64,000 nt of DNA, taken from Laccaria trichodermophora. Its lineage: Eukaryota > Basidiomycota > Agaricomycetes > Agaricales > Hydnangiaceae. The notes under the pieces are model-generated. The model was not told where the DNA came from. It searched no databases and saw only the letters and a program-made list of their open reading frames with translations. The position numbers and the translations under genes were made by a program. The DNA is taken from assembly GCA_018417955.1 (NCBI GenBank), contig JACTVC010000034.1, forward strand, positions 1 to 64,000, in the 5' to 3' direction. Shown here one piece after another: positions 10,958 to 22,275 of this stretch; the first letter of the stretch is position 1; each line of letters opens with the position of its first letter.

Positions 10958-11985
10958 TAGGAGGACGAACCAAGTGAGAAATTGTGGTCGTGGTCGCATT
11001 TCCCGGCGGAGCTGTTTGTGAGCCTGAAGCATGGCTGTAGTTTCGAGGAACAGGTATTTCCGGTTGCAGCTGTTGGCACCAAATCAGCAAACCAAAGACG
11101 AAGATCACAGGGACGAACCAAGGGAGAATCCCCGATCATCGGTAGTCCTTGCAGCGGGATTAATTCGGTGCCCGGTTCCTGATGCATATTAACGTCTTGG
11201 AGGAAAGGGTTGGCTTGCGACTGTTAGATACCGGTTAGTGAAGCATCAAGGACATTGATGATGTCGCACATTGAGTATAAGAGCGACAGCTTGTTCCTCC
11301 TCTTGATCACGTGTTCCCTGGAAAGCTGGAGCAACCGCGGCGGTTGGATATTGAGCTCCAGGGTTTGAGTTTTCATGTGGGAACTAAGGACAGGCAGTCA
11401 GTCAGAGCCCGTCCAATGATCCAGAGCGAAACCTGCCTGCGGGTTTTGTGCCGTTTGAGTTGAAGTCGTGATAATAGTGTCCAAGCTTGAGGAAGGGGCC
11501 TGTTCCACATGGTAGTTCAAATTTGGCATTTGAGAGGCCTGAACGTACCTGCCCCGTTGGAACATTTGATTGCGCTTGCAGTGAGGCGAAGTTCGGGTTG
11601 GGGGCATCAGGAGCCGAAAACTATGCGTAAAACGTTATTTAAGATTCGACAATGGCAACAGGGAGGGTGAGCTTGCCAGTACCGAAAGTGCCTGTGCAGC
11701 GCTTTGGGAAATACCTCGACGTTGGAGGAGTGATGAAGCTACTGCACTTCGCGGATATGGGCGTAGTGCATCTCGAGGCGGTGAAGAGTTACGTTTGGCT
11801 GGCGCCATGTGGCTTTGGACTGGCGATTGGGCGGATTCTTGTTGAGACGCGGCTCACCGCCGGAAGTGCATTTGTAGTGGATACGAACAATAGTGTTGTC
11901 TACTGAAGAGTCAAAATATTTCTCCTTGAGTTCCAACCGAGCGGGCAACATACCAATTGTAAGAGCATCGCGACGCGTCAATAAC
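10958..11985 (-). other. Possible further element exons, not resolved
   Basis: Minus-strand stretches such as LKEKYFDSSVDNTIVRIHYK and SKATWRQPNVTLHRLEMHYA look coding, but I could not join them into one gene or name a family. They may belong to the same mobile element. Confidence 0.3.
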
Positions 11986-12585
11986 CCCTATGCCAACCGA
12001 CGCCTACGACAACAGCACGCCCTGGAAACGTCAACATTGACGTCGACCAGCCACGGAACAATTACTCACTCCTGTAGGACCTCAGGCTCGCCGATTACTA
12101 TTGAATGGGCTATTACCGGTCAAGCACTCATCTATTGTATATTCGTTCTGAAACTACATATGTACTACGAATATATTGTTTCCGCCAGTGTCATGGTGAG
12201 TGAGTGGTTGTGGGAGGAAAAGAGGCAACAGCAACGCGCTGAGTTGGTTTTGACAACGGCTACTTTAGGGCAGCCTCACATCTTTTCACGTGATCCTTGT
12301 AAGGCTCCCCTAAAGTCACCCAAGCCAAAAGACGCCAAACCACACAAACACACTCTCCCGCTCACTCCCACTCATCATAGATAAATTCATAGTAGAACTT
12401 TACCTTAGCTGTAAGAAGTAGGCGTAGGAAACGAAATAAAGAACAAGAAGAAAGAGAATCGTAAAAAAACAAAAAGAAAGATAATCGGAATACAGGAATG
12501 AGGAACAGGAGACAATTGGCCACCTTTTTTGTTCTTTGTGGTCTATAACTGACGAGATGATAGGCATCCTCTGTACCTGCCTACG

Positions 12586-14166
12586 ATGAATTCAATCACC
12601 ATCCCTACGGTAAGTACTCAGAACATGCATCGCAATGGCCGTTCTCATACGATCTTAGTTTAAGTGCAAGCAAACACTCACTCGCCACACTAATGCGATC
12701 AATACCCTCCAAATAAGCCAGGATGGCTCAAGGCTTCTCAGCGGAGGTGAGCTTGCGTCGATCTTAGCACCGTATCCAATCTAATTTATTTTACGCAGGC
12801 GATGATTGTCTCGTTATAGTTTGGGACTTGGTCCAAGGGATCGAATTCCAGGTCATCTCCGTCTTATTCAACGGCTCCATTTCCGCTTCGGCTTGGACGC
12901 CCACATCACTCGATCCAATTTCAAGCTTTGCTTTTGGCTGCGCTGACGGCACTTTGTCGGTTTATTGCCAGGCGCCAACGAAGGTAAGCCCTGCCGCCTT
13001 TCTCATCCCCGTACACTAAATCTATATTATAGAATCATTACGATCTTGCTGCCTCTGCAGCCGCTCATGTTGGACCTGTCGAGGACATCGATTTCAGCTC
13101 GGGGAGCAAACAAATCGCTACCGTCGGAAACGGCTGTCTGAAATTGTGGACGATTGATTCCAACGGTGAGCTTCTGAAACCATTCATTGAACGCTACTAA
13201 ATTGGGGAGATTAGGACAACTCTCCAACATCATTGCGACGAGTCCACGGGAAGCTATCTCTAGGAGCGTTTCCTTTTTTGATCAGGGCTCAAGTGTGCTT
13301 GTCACTTATTTGGAGTCACACGAAGTGTAGGTGGCCTGTAAGTCCGGCGCCTTCTTTCCGAGCTCATTTCTGTCTTTGCTCTGTAGAGTTGCATATCAGG
13401 TCTCGCCTTGGACTATGTTGTGGTCATACCAGTTACCGACTCGAATGTGCGTAGGCACAACATACCATAATTCTTGATTTGATGGGCACACGCCAGTGGC
13501 CATGCGACGATGGCAGCGGACAACCAGTTACTGATAGTGACAAATCTCGTCAACGGAATCGACATATACTCACTGCCTCCAGGCCAACCACTGCGATCAT
13601 TCACCCATCCCATTCGTCTCAATGTTCCACTTCTCGTTTCTTCTGCGCTTCAAGGGTCTCTCATAGTTGTTGGTGGAGATAATGGGTCTGCTCGGGTCTA
13701 CGACTCCTGCTTAGGTCTACTTACGGTCCTTCCACATGGACAAGGTATTTTAATTTCCTTTAGACCTATTCGAAAGCTGATAGCTCTTACAAGTTGGAAC
13801 ACTGGTGCAGATTGTTACGGTAACTTCCTTCCATCGGTTGTACCATTCTTAAGAATTCTCATTTGCTGAATAGACATATTCCTCTTCAGATGGATGCCTT
13901 ATCATCACAGGCTCCTCGGACTCAAACGGTGCCGCCATCAAGGTTTGGGAACCTGCTAAGGTAAAGTACTTTGAGCGCTATTGTAATTTATGACAATTTC
14001 GAATAAGAGTTTTCCCTCCTAGGTTGAGAATGTGATCCCACCGGTCCAGGTCCAACCCCAACCTCACCACGCCGCATCTAACTCCTTGAAATTATGGCAG
14101 GCCGTCGCACTGGTTGTGACCTTGTTGGTTGGTCAGTTCATAATAACGGTCCGATTCTCTAAATAG
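12586..14166 (+). CDS. WD40-repeat protein with C-terminal membrane anchor
   Basis: Nine exons join cleanly: 12586-12609, 12659-12746, 12799-12983, 13033-13165, 13215-13326, 13387-13446, 13497-13819, 13890-13960 and 14023-14166. They total 1,140 nt and encode 379 residues. Blade motifs include INTLQISQDGSRLLSGGDD with VIVWDLV, FAFGCADGTLSVY, VEDIDFSSG with LKLWTID, VLVTYLESHEV, LIVVGGDNGSARVYD and LIITGSSDSN with IKVWEP. The tail is a Pro-rich linker, one hydrophobic helix (LWQAVALVVTLLVGQFIITV) and RFSK, which suggests a tail-anchored protein facing the cytosol. I know many agaricomycete paralogues of this type but no function. The relic at 1-645 is a damaged paralogue on the other side of the Tnp2 element. 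Confidence 0.85.
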
Positions 14167-15237
14167 AGTTCACCCCATGAGTAACTTTGATTATCCCGTG
14201 AGTGGCCCTTTCACCGGGATATTCGCTTCGTTTCCTGGAAATACTCCAAATCTGACATTTGCTTCGTCTTTTTGGCAGATTTGATGTCAGATTATATATA
14301 TGTTGTTGTATATTTACGCGGACCATTTTCCAAGTATGGCTTCAATACGAATTTTGAAATTGTTCAATAATATGTTCTATATACGGATTTTGTACCTGTA
14401 AGAAGCTATGAAAGTATGATATATTAGGCTACATACTTTTTGTTTGTCCTAAGCTTTGTCAACTTTTCGAAGGAATCAAACACAATTATAATAAATTTTG
14501 ATGGAAATTTAAAAATACGACAATAAGATTTGGCCCTCGGCGGAATTGGTTGTCGGACTAAAAATCTTATAATGAGTCCGTCTTAACAACAAACAATAGT
14601 CAAAAATGATTAATTTGTCCTTGCATCTGTCAATCTCTTCGCTTAGGTGTCCGATCGTCCCTTGTTTCAGGTGCCTCACGTTACGAAAAGGCTTAGGAAA
14701 GGGATCACAACCAATGCTTTGTCACTAGCACGTGAGTAGGTCTCACATGTTTATGCCGTCTGAAGGTGCGGTGTTGACTTAGAGAGGTGCGCTTCTGGGA
14801 ACCTTACCAGAACTGCGAAGGACATGGAGTAACTTCCCAAAGCACTGGGGTCTGGTGGTTCACACACGACAACCGATGTAGACACTTCTGAATATCGGGG
14901 TTTCGATTCCCCTCCTGTGCCTACTCGTAGAAGCTATGTTTTCGTTTTTAAACCATCCTACCACGATCTCGAAGCGTGGTCAAAGACACACTGCGACGCT
15001 GCGCTATGTGGTCATAACATTTGGTATAGATGTGGTTAGATCGTGGTATTGGGGAATGAAGAGAATGGTTCCAGCCATGTAAAAGCAAGTGTCACGTAGA
15101 GGGCGGCGAAGGCAATCATGATGGGGGGTCAGAAGAAGGTGTGTGGTGGTGCGGAACAGGACGGGGGTCAAACCTACGCAATGGAAATAGGATTCCGGGC
15201 GACCGCGTGAAACAACGAGTTGGTGTTCAACGCCCCC
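14167..15237. other. Non-coding AT-rich interval with a tRNA-like segment
   Basis: No coding frame is supported. AT-rich sequence follows the WD40 gene up to about 14650, and a tRNA-like block lies at 14842-14921. Confidence 0.6.
14842..14921 (+). repeat. tRNA-like segment, possible SINE head
   Basis: Ends GCACTGG and CCTGTGC can pair at six of seven positions, like an acceptor stem. TCTGGTGGTT resembles a Pol III A box. GGGTTTCGATTCCCC resembles a B box and T arm but carries one extra T. The D and anticodon arms do not fold well, so a functional tRNA is unlikely. Confidence 0.4.
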
Positions 15238-15935
15238 TCAGCACCATACAGCCATACCGAGCACTAACCCAACCATACCAAGCATCAACTGCCCTCCAAC
15301 CCTCAGTCCTCCCGCATGAGAAGTAGGCGGCTGATATATGGTAGCGACGACGACCGTGGTGCTATCACTGGTCGTCGAGCTACTGGTGCCAACGCTGCTG
15401 GTTGTTGTCGGAGGACTGGTGATAACTGCTGGTGCGAGGACTGTAGTCGAAGTTGAGGTGGTAGCGTTGATAATTTCTGGAACGGAGGTGGAGGAGGTGG
15501 AGGAGGAGATAGAGATGGAGGGTACAGCTGATGATGACGAGGAAGACGAGGTGGCGGATGCAGATGCTGCGCAAGTGCGTTAGTCTGTGCAGAATGAGAC
15601 AAGGAGGTTGGCTTCCGTACCAGATGCACACATCTCATTCAACACTCCGTTGGTAGAACTCAAATCTGGAAGTGTGCAAGACCCTTGTGCGCACGTCACT
15701 GTCGTAGAGACGAAGTTGGGTTTGGAGCACAGACACGTCGTGTCCGTTCTTCAAGTTCAGTATCAAATTGAGTCAAACGAGTCATAGCCAAGAAAGTGAG
15801 GACATACAGAAGGCACCCAACGCTAGCAGCAGTCTGCGTTACGCAGCTTAGGGAACATACAGGTAGATCGATGATCCCCTGTGCGTTTACAAATACTAGG
15901 AGAGACAGAAGAGAGGACACGAGGAGGCGGAGCAT
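15238..15935 (-). CDS. CFEM-domain secreted protein with Ser/Thr stalk and GPI-type tail
   Basis: Exons 15808-15935, 15621-15748 and 15238-15566 join in phase. Residues 1-19 form a signal peptide (MLRLLVSSLLSLLVFVNAQ). A CFEM domain of about 60 residues follows with eight cysteines at about 27, 31, 41, 48, 50, 62, 67 and 83, including VCSLSC, TTCLCSKPNF and CAQGSC. Next is a Ser/Thr/Val-rich low-complexity stalk of about 85 residues. The chain ends in a hydrophobic stretch (QLMLGMVGLVLGMAVWC), as expected for GPI attachment. CFEM proteins sit at the fungal surface; some bind haem, others act in host interaction. Haem binding is not assured, since I did not establish an Asp at the ligand position. 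Long antisense frames over the stalk are shadows. Confidence 0.88.
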
Positions 15936-17902
15936 CAAGCTGAGCGAAGAAAAGAATGAGAAAAGACAGACTGGGGTTCGAGGTCAATGAGCGGGTAGGC
16001 CAACGTCGGAACGGTGAGTTAGGAGGTAAAAGAAAAGTTGTGGTTGTTCTGTTGGAAACGTGGACTGCTTGATTTGGTTACCGCAGCGCGTGTGAGCGCC
16101 ATCACTTGTTCTTGACAAAGATGTCCATTGTCACTGCCATTGCCTACTTGGTCGATGCTCGAGAGGTCCCGCTCGCTGGTGCTGGTGGTTGAAGGGTAAG
16201 AGACGACATGCGCCAAGGGCGTCTCTCATCTGAATGGCGTGCAAAGACCAAGACTATTCTCAAACAAGATGGCTGTCAGACAGACGTGATCATGACTGTG
16301 ACCAGGGGTGGACTCATGTGAGATCAAGCCTGCTTGAATGTTCTGTTTCTCGATTTTCCAAAATTTCAGAGGGTCGTAATTACTCACTTTTTGCCGCATT
16401 CCTTATTGTTCGTGTCTAGCAAAAGAAATGAAAAATGGATCAAAAAAAGGCGCTACGACTTATGTACTCAAGCGCTCATGTAAAGAATTGAGCCTTGCTT
16501 CATGCCTATTGATATTTAATCGTCGTAGCTGCCATAGCTCTCCCCCACTATGACATTTCCTTAAAAAGAAGGTATGACAAATCTACAAAGAATGGCAAGC
16601 CATAGTTTATGCCGCACATGATCTATAAATGGCGGAATGGTGCACTGGTTAAGTATACTGTGGTTATTTAGTCATGTGATTGATCCTTCTAAGGATGTGG
16701 GTTCAATTCCTTCTGGGTAAATTATTTTCTGCTGCACTTGCGGAATTGTCTCTTATTTTTTTTTACTTATACACCAGGGTAAAAGGTTAGAAAGGGTTAG
16801 ATTAGGAATATTTTTTTCTCTGTGCAGTAGCACACTCTCAGTTAGGTCAGGAAGTTAGGTTAATGGTTGGGGTTATCAGATGTTTCAGTGATGGACACAC
16901 CCACTCATTCTTAATTAGATTAGGAGGGTAGTGTACTTTACTATAGTTTAGGGGTTATGAGGTAGAAGCTTGAGAGAGCACACTTAGTAGCATGCACTCT
17001 CGAGCTGACATAGTGCAATGCAAATATTGCTCTGAGTGACTAAGTCGTGAGCCAATGTACCATATACCGAAGGTCGGTGATTACCGGTACATCACATGTG
17101 TCATAGTGGGGGAGAGCAAGGGCAGTTGTCGTCGTGTGCGGACCACCACGCCATACTATCACGTGCCTAGTGTTGCAAGTCACCTAGTGTTGCAAATCAC
17201 CCTCTAGCTCCACAACTGGTCGACTGTGGCCTCTGAAAATATTTGAGAGAATGTAAACGAATACGCTTAGTATGAATATATTTTTTATTTGAGAAAAATC
17301 CATCAGGAAACAAGCTCAGGAGGCCAAATATAGTGAAACTGGGTGCTTCGATGGCATGTTGGCCACATAAAATAATCAAATCTGGTTTTCAAGTTGCAAA
17401 ACTTTTCCTTAACAGAGAAGCATACTTATATTAAAAACTACAGAAGAGTTTGAGCCTATTCACTGAGTATTTTTATGAGAAGGACGTTTGGATGGGCGAG
17501 CGTGACAATTCACGACGACCCAAAGTTGCTTATTTAAACTCCGACGAACATCAGGCGTGCTGGCATCAAAACATCAGCAGGGCGGAGATTGTCGTCTGGT
17601 CTGATCTGGCCTGATCTGACGTGACTCCACCGTGACAAGATTTGCAAGACCTGGTGACTTTCTCTTTTGCCTCGGCACCTACCTTATCAACTTCAGATAA
17701 ATGCGAAAAAAACATATTCTGAAAGCCTAGAACCAAGGCTTTCCAATGGTTAAAGAATTATGAGAATTGGTTCAGTCCTCGAGGCACTATGGTGTTTTGA
17801 TCGAAATATTTGCAACACTCAACCAAAGATAGTATGAAATATCGTTGTGGGTGAGGCCTGAATATTGAATGCCCGATATTTGCGGAACAGAAGGGTTTAT
17901 AC
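15936..17902. other. Intergenic, AT-rich, no gene supported
   Basis: Frames here are short and lack splice support. A tRNA-like segment lies at 16638-16710. The last about 110 bp before 17903 stay open on the minus strand and continue in frame with sequence beyond the transposon at 23549. Confidence 0.5.
16638..16710 (+). repeat. tRNA-like Pol III boxes, possible SINE
   Basis: TGGTGCACTGGTTAAG resembles an A box, and 62 bp downstream GGTTCAATTCC matches the B-box consensus exactly. The T-arm stem is imperfect and no acceptor stem closes, so this is more likely a tRNA-derived repeat than a gene. Confidence 0.4.
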
Positions 17903-17910
17903 AGGTTGTT
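17903..17910. repeat. Left target-site duplication of the TIR transposon
   Basis: AGGTTGTT immediately precedes the element and is repeated exactly at 23549-23556. Confidence 0.9.
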
Positions 17911-18020
17911 ATGGCGGTTGTTCTGCACATTTAATCCCCGCATGCAACTTTCCGAGCGCGCACGCAACTTTCGACCAGCGCGCAACTTTCAACACTATTT
18001 CCACTGCACGCAATTTTTGA
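17911..18020 (+). repeat. Left terminal inverted repeat
   Basis: The repeat matches the right end in reverse complement over its whole length except a few substitutions and one missing internal unit. It contains three GCAACTTTC motifs spaced by GC-rich spacers. Confidence 0.9.
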
Positions 18021-18212
18021 CTTCATCAATTCTTCCATCAAAGTATATTAAGTCAACTAAGTAATAGGGTAAATAGCATAGACCAAGGATTTAACGAGAG
18101 ACAGACTTCAGAAAGAGGGATGATAAAAGGAGTGTGTAAGTAGAGGTGGTAATGTAGGTGGTATATGATAACGGTTGTGTCCTTTGAGAATCCCCATCCC
18201 CAATATTATTTC

Positions 18213-20106
18213 TTAGTACTTCCAAGGATTATAACGGGCTTCCGGAGCTTTGGAGAAACCCGTCCTCTTTGGTGGTGAAGATGTAGATGGCTGCGAGGTA
18301 GCAGTCAGAGTATTGAGGGTGCTACTGAGGGCGCTCCGCTGTAATCCTGATGGGCCAGGCTGAGTCGAAGAGATGCCAGATGGGAGAGTGGCTACCGAAG
18401 AGGGCCCAGGAAAGGTAGGGGAAAGCAGAGTGTCCGTCACCAGATAGGACTCTGGGTCAAATGAAGCGGATGGGGCTGAAGTGGAACCTGTTGCGCCAGA
18501 GTCGTCGGCCGTATCGAGTGAGGCATAATATGCCCAATCAAAATCGTTATCTAACCCAGGTGATGACGATGCAGCTGTGACGCAAATGTTGGATTATCAG
18601 CAATATGGCCTGATGGGGAGGTTTACTGATGGACCTTTCTGCCGCTTTACTCCTTTGCCTTCACCTCTGTCTGCCTCAAAACTGCACTTGTCGATGGGAG
18701 ATGAGGGGCGTTTGGAACGTCGAAGTGATTGTTGGGTTCCTGTGGATGTAAGGTGAGTCACCACTGTTGGCCGCCTGGAGTCTAGTTAACATACCTGTAG
18801 TGTTGTTTTCGACGATTTGGACATCGCCAGACTCTGATCCACTTTCGACGAAAAGGGGACTTCTCTTTCGAGCCTTCCCCTTGTCCACTAGGATGGCTTG
18901 GGGAAAGTCTGAATTGGAGGAGTCACTTGTATTGTTTTCCCTGATGGGCCTGGGTTTCTTCTGAACATTCTTGGCGACTTTCTTGTGATCTACACTTTCA
19001 TCGCCACCACCAGAGCCTTTGCCCCCACGCCAGTGCGAAATTCGTCAAGGGGCTAGCTCCTCTTCCTCCTCCTCTGTTCCATCGTATTCATCCTGTTTTC
19101 GGCGCACATCTGTCCCATCACCGTTTGTATCACTTCCAGACCCCAATTGGGCATGCGCAATTGCAGCGTCCCAGTCTTGGGAAGTGGATTCCGGAATTTG
19201 GCATCGTGTGGCTATCAGCAACCATGCCATAGATTAGTACGTGGACCAAACTTTCCAGCTTTGTACTATACTCACCGATATGAATGGTGTACTCCAAGTA
19301 CTTTCTTCCTGCTGGTCCCTGGGCCAAGACGAGATCCTTTCCTGACATCTCTGGTCTTTCCAGCACAATCAGCTTGCGCTGTTCTTTCTGCAAGAGGACC
19401 CAATGGAACGAGCCTTCAGTTGGACTCCCAAGGTATGCATTGAGCCACTGGAAAACCTTCGGAAACAGTCCACAGAGCCATTTGTCGATATCTCAAGCAT
19501 CCCAATCTGGACTGAACTGGATGTCCTTGCCATGTTCCTTTTCTACAACAAGGCCCCTTTGCCTCCACATCTCTGTCTCTGATGCTGTGGGACACTTGTC
19601 TTGTTTCAAAGTTCCATCGAGCTACGATTGTGAGCCTTAATTTTTGCTTATTTCCACTTTAAGCACACTTACTTTTAATCCCCAGGGTAACACCATCACG
19701 GCACCTGTTTTTGTAAGTTTCGATGATGATGGGGCTGAGGTCTGCACGAGTTCTCTTGCATTCTGGTCAAGGTTAGCCCTGTTTGCACCATGAACATATC
19801 AAAGTTACTAACCTTTCGCCTTGAGTTTTGCTTCTTCTCGGAGTCAATGCGGAAACCCAATCCTGCTTCAAGACGAGCATCAGCGTCGGTGGCCTTTGCC
19901 TGACGCTTGTCCATGCGTTCTCTGTACTTATTGAGAACTTCGCTGACTGTAAGCTTTACAGGAGAAGTGGGCAATGTGGGAGGGCTCTCGGCCATGTGAG
20001 CGGATCGAAGGTGTTTACATGTCGAGCACTTCTCGTCCTTCTCACATTTGATATATCGAGTGCAGGCACAGGCATGTCCATTGCGCTTGGTTGCACCACA
20101 AGCCAT
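18213..20106 (-). pseudogene. Transposon accessory gene with Cys-rich N-terminus and one nonsense codon
   Basis: ATG 20106 begins MACGATKRNGHACACTRYIK, whose spaced cysteines continue as CEKDEKCSTCKHLRSAH and look zinc-binding. A helix (EVLNKYRERMDKRQAK) follows, then a domain with GAVMVLPWG, SETEMWRQRGL, WLCGLFPKVFQWLNAYLG, GSFHWVLLQKEQRKL and ARGPAGRKYLEY-like LAQGPAGRKYLEYTIHI. The protein ends in an acidic, Ser-rich tail at TAA 18213-18215. I recall the same order in repetitive agaricomycete proteins without assigned function. An in-frame TGA lies at 19493-19495 where relatives carry a charged residue, consistent with CGA to TGA. Either the gene is dead or an unrecognised splice removes the stop. 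Confidence 0.6.
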
Positions 20107-20212
20107 TCACTGTCCTCAGGGACTGGGGTTGGGAAAGTAGTTGACGTGGACATACAAGCTTTTCTTCCCTTTTGTCAAAGTAAATTTGATCACATGACCA
20201 CGTCGTTGGATT

Positions 20213-22260
20213 TCATTGAATTAGCACTAGTAATGAAGAAGACCTAGTGATTTTCCGCCATTTGAATGTGAACCAAAAGTTCAAGTGTGCGGGCCCAACG
20301 GACAGCACGCGGCCACCAAATTGAGAATGGTAACTGAATTTCCACAGTCTTCCGCCCCACCTTGATTTCTTCTGACTCCGGATAACCATTGATATGTCTT
20401 CAAGAGCATCAAGAAATATTTCTGCAGCCTCTGGTGTACCAAACAGAGGTGTGTGATCAGGTACCTTGACTGGTTCATGGCGAAGTTGGTGTTGTTGGTC
20501 TGTCGAAATCATGTCCTCCAGGTTCTGTGAATCTGCACCATCCAAGGACTGTGTTCCATAATATTGGTGAAGTGTTTCTGGATGAATACCATGTAGAATG
20601 TCGTTGTATTTTCCATGTTTTAATTCTGAAAGCATCCGTATATCCTTGAAATACAGGTTACATAAATAACTTGAATATTGTTATGATTTTTTGGGACTCA
20701 CAAGGGGGCTTTGTTCATGCCCTAGACGAGAAATAGGGTGGTGGTTCCATTCTTCTTGAAATGTTGAGAGATCATGGTTAATCTCATCCAAAAATAAAAA
20801 ATGGATCAGCCACAGATGCCATGACTTGCTGACATCTAGAGAATGAATATTTTCCAGGCGGGTGAAAAATGCTCTCCATTGTCGAGCAACTTGAGAGCCG
20901 ACTTCTACCCAAAATCTTTCAATTCGAGAATTTCTTGTTGAACTGAATAGCAGTAAATCAAAAAGTTGAGCTTAAATTTCCACTGGACCGAATTACCTTC
21001 CCCATAGGAATGATCCACAGTTAGGCCCTCGATATTTTATCATCCAAACAGCCACTTCAATATTTTCCCCACCCCGGTCACCACGGCCTTTCATGGGTGT
21101 ACCATACTTCAAAATTGCATCAAGAAACAGCTGCAGGACTGTTGAGGCCCGATTATTCGTGTTTGCCCTAATCCCAACATTCTAAATTTGATACCACACG
21201 AATTGAATCAAAAATGCATATGGCAAAGAATTTTGACATCTTACTGTTCGACAACAACCATCAATAATTCCATGTATTACTATACCCCATTTAATTAGTT
21301 TGTGGTGACCATCCATATGCCAGAGGTAATTTGGTCGTGGGACTTTGTATTTTCGACACTTGATAACATCCTGATTCCGAAGAGTTTGTCCTAGCCGATC
21401 CATGCGATAGAGGGACATTCGAATTCGTCGTCGTTGTATTCGAATCCCATTTTGCCTGAAGTATCCAATGACATATCGAATACCTGCCGTGGGCTTCTTC
21501 TCCTTCAGGTGTCTAATCAGGGTATCGATTTCTGGCTCTGTAATTGCAGAAAAATTCCGATAGATGCCGTGCATTCGCAGATGATTTCTAAGAGTATTTC
21601 GATGGATTCCGAGTGCCTTGGAAAGTGCAACTATTGAGATGTTACGACGTGCAGATGTTGCATCCCTCATCCAATCCCAGTCAAAAGTTTTTCGAGGCCG
21701 ACCACGATACCCTGTCTGTATTTCTCCCGCTGGTATCACTTGTGTTACTTTCTCGTGTACTCTAGGCATGTGTAAAAAATAATACTTAGATTAAGAACAC
21801 TGGATTAACAAATACAAATTTACATTGTTTCAAATGCAAGAGCGGCCCTCTGAAGTTGAAGAGCGATATGCGTGAAGATATTTGCACAGCATACAACCCA
21901 GTCCCGGTCAAGTCGCATCTCATCCTCGTTCTCAAGTGCAGCAAGGATTGGAAAGATTTGTCTTTCGATTGTCTCTACGTGGATACGCAATCGTATTGGT
22001 TCTGCATCTTCATGCCGCAAGATGGTTGTCACATGGTCGTAAGTATCTGAGAGAATCCTGTGTGCCGCAATTACATTCGGTGACCACGGGTGGTTGATCT
22101 GACGATCAGGAAGATCTGGGAAATGTGGAAGTCCATCCATAGTTGGGAGAGGAGATTGAGACGAGATAAGGAATTGAAGGCAAGCATAAAACACTATGTT
22201 ATCATCGTGACCATAGATTTCAGGGTCTCGCATCAACGTGGCAGTGGGCCACTCTGCCAT
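20213..22260 (-). CDS. Integrase-like DDE transposase
   Basis: Exons run from about 22260 to TGA at 20213-20215. A helix-turn-helix-like region includes NISIVALSKALGIHRNTLRN. Next come a tract with KPTAGIRYVIGYFRQNGIRI and the catalytic core: PRPNYLWHMDGHHKLIKWG (first Asp), GRGDRGGENIEVAVWMIKY (second Asp) and, after an intron, RNSRIERFWVEVG (Glu). HLWLIHFLFLDEIN follows the core, as in relatives. All three catalytic acids are present and I saw no frame break. The family is common in agaricomycetes and also occurs in animals. The start is uncertain: the first ATG in frame is at 22260, only 15 bp from the divergent BTB start. Expected function: excision and integration of the element bounded by 17911 and 23548. 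Confidence 0.8.
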
Positions 22261-22275
22261 AAAATCCACTCAGTC

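Noticed and set aside
11893..12384. 163-codon plus-strand frame
   Set aside because: No recognisable domain and partly antisense to coding-like minus-strand exons.
14842..14921. Functional tRNA gene
   Set aside because: One acceptor mismatch, an 8-base T loop and no clean D or anticodon arm.
15303..15640. Long frames on both strands rich in Pro, Val or Glu
   Set aside because: They are shadows of the Ser/Thr-rich stalk of the CFEM gene, which alone joins in phase with a signal peptide and cysteine domain.
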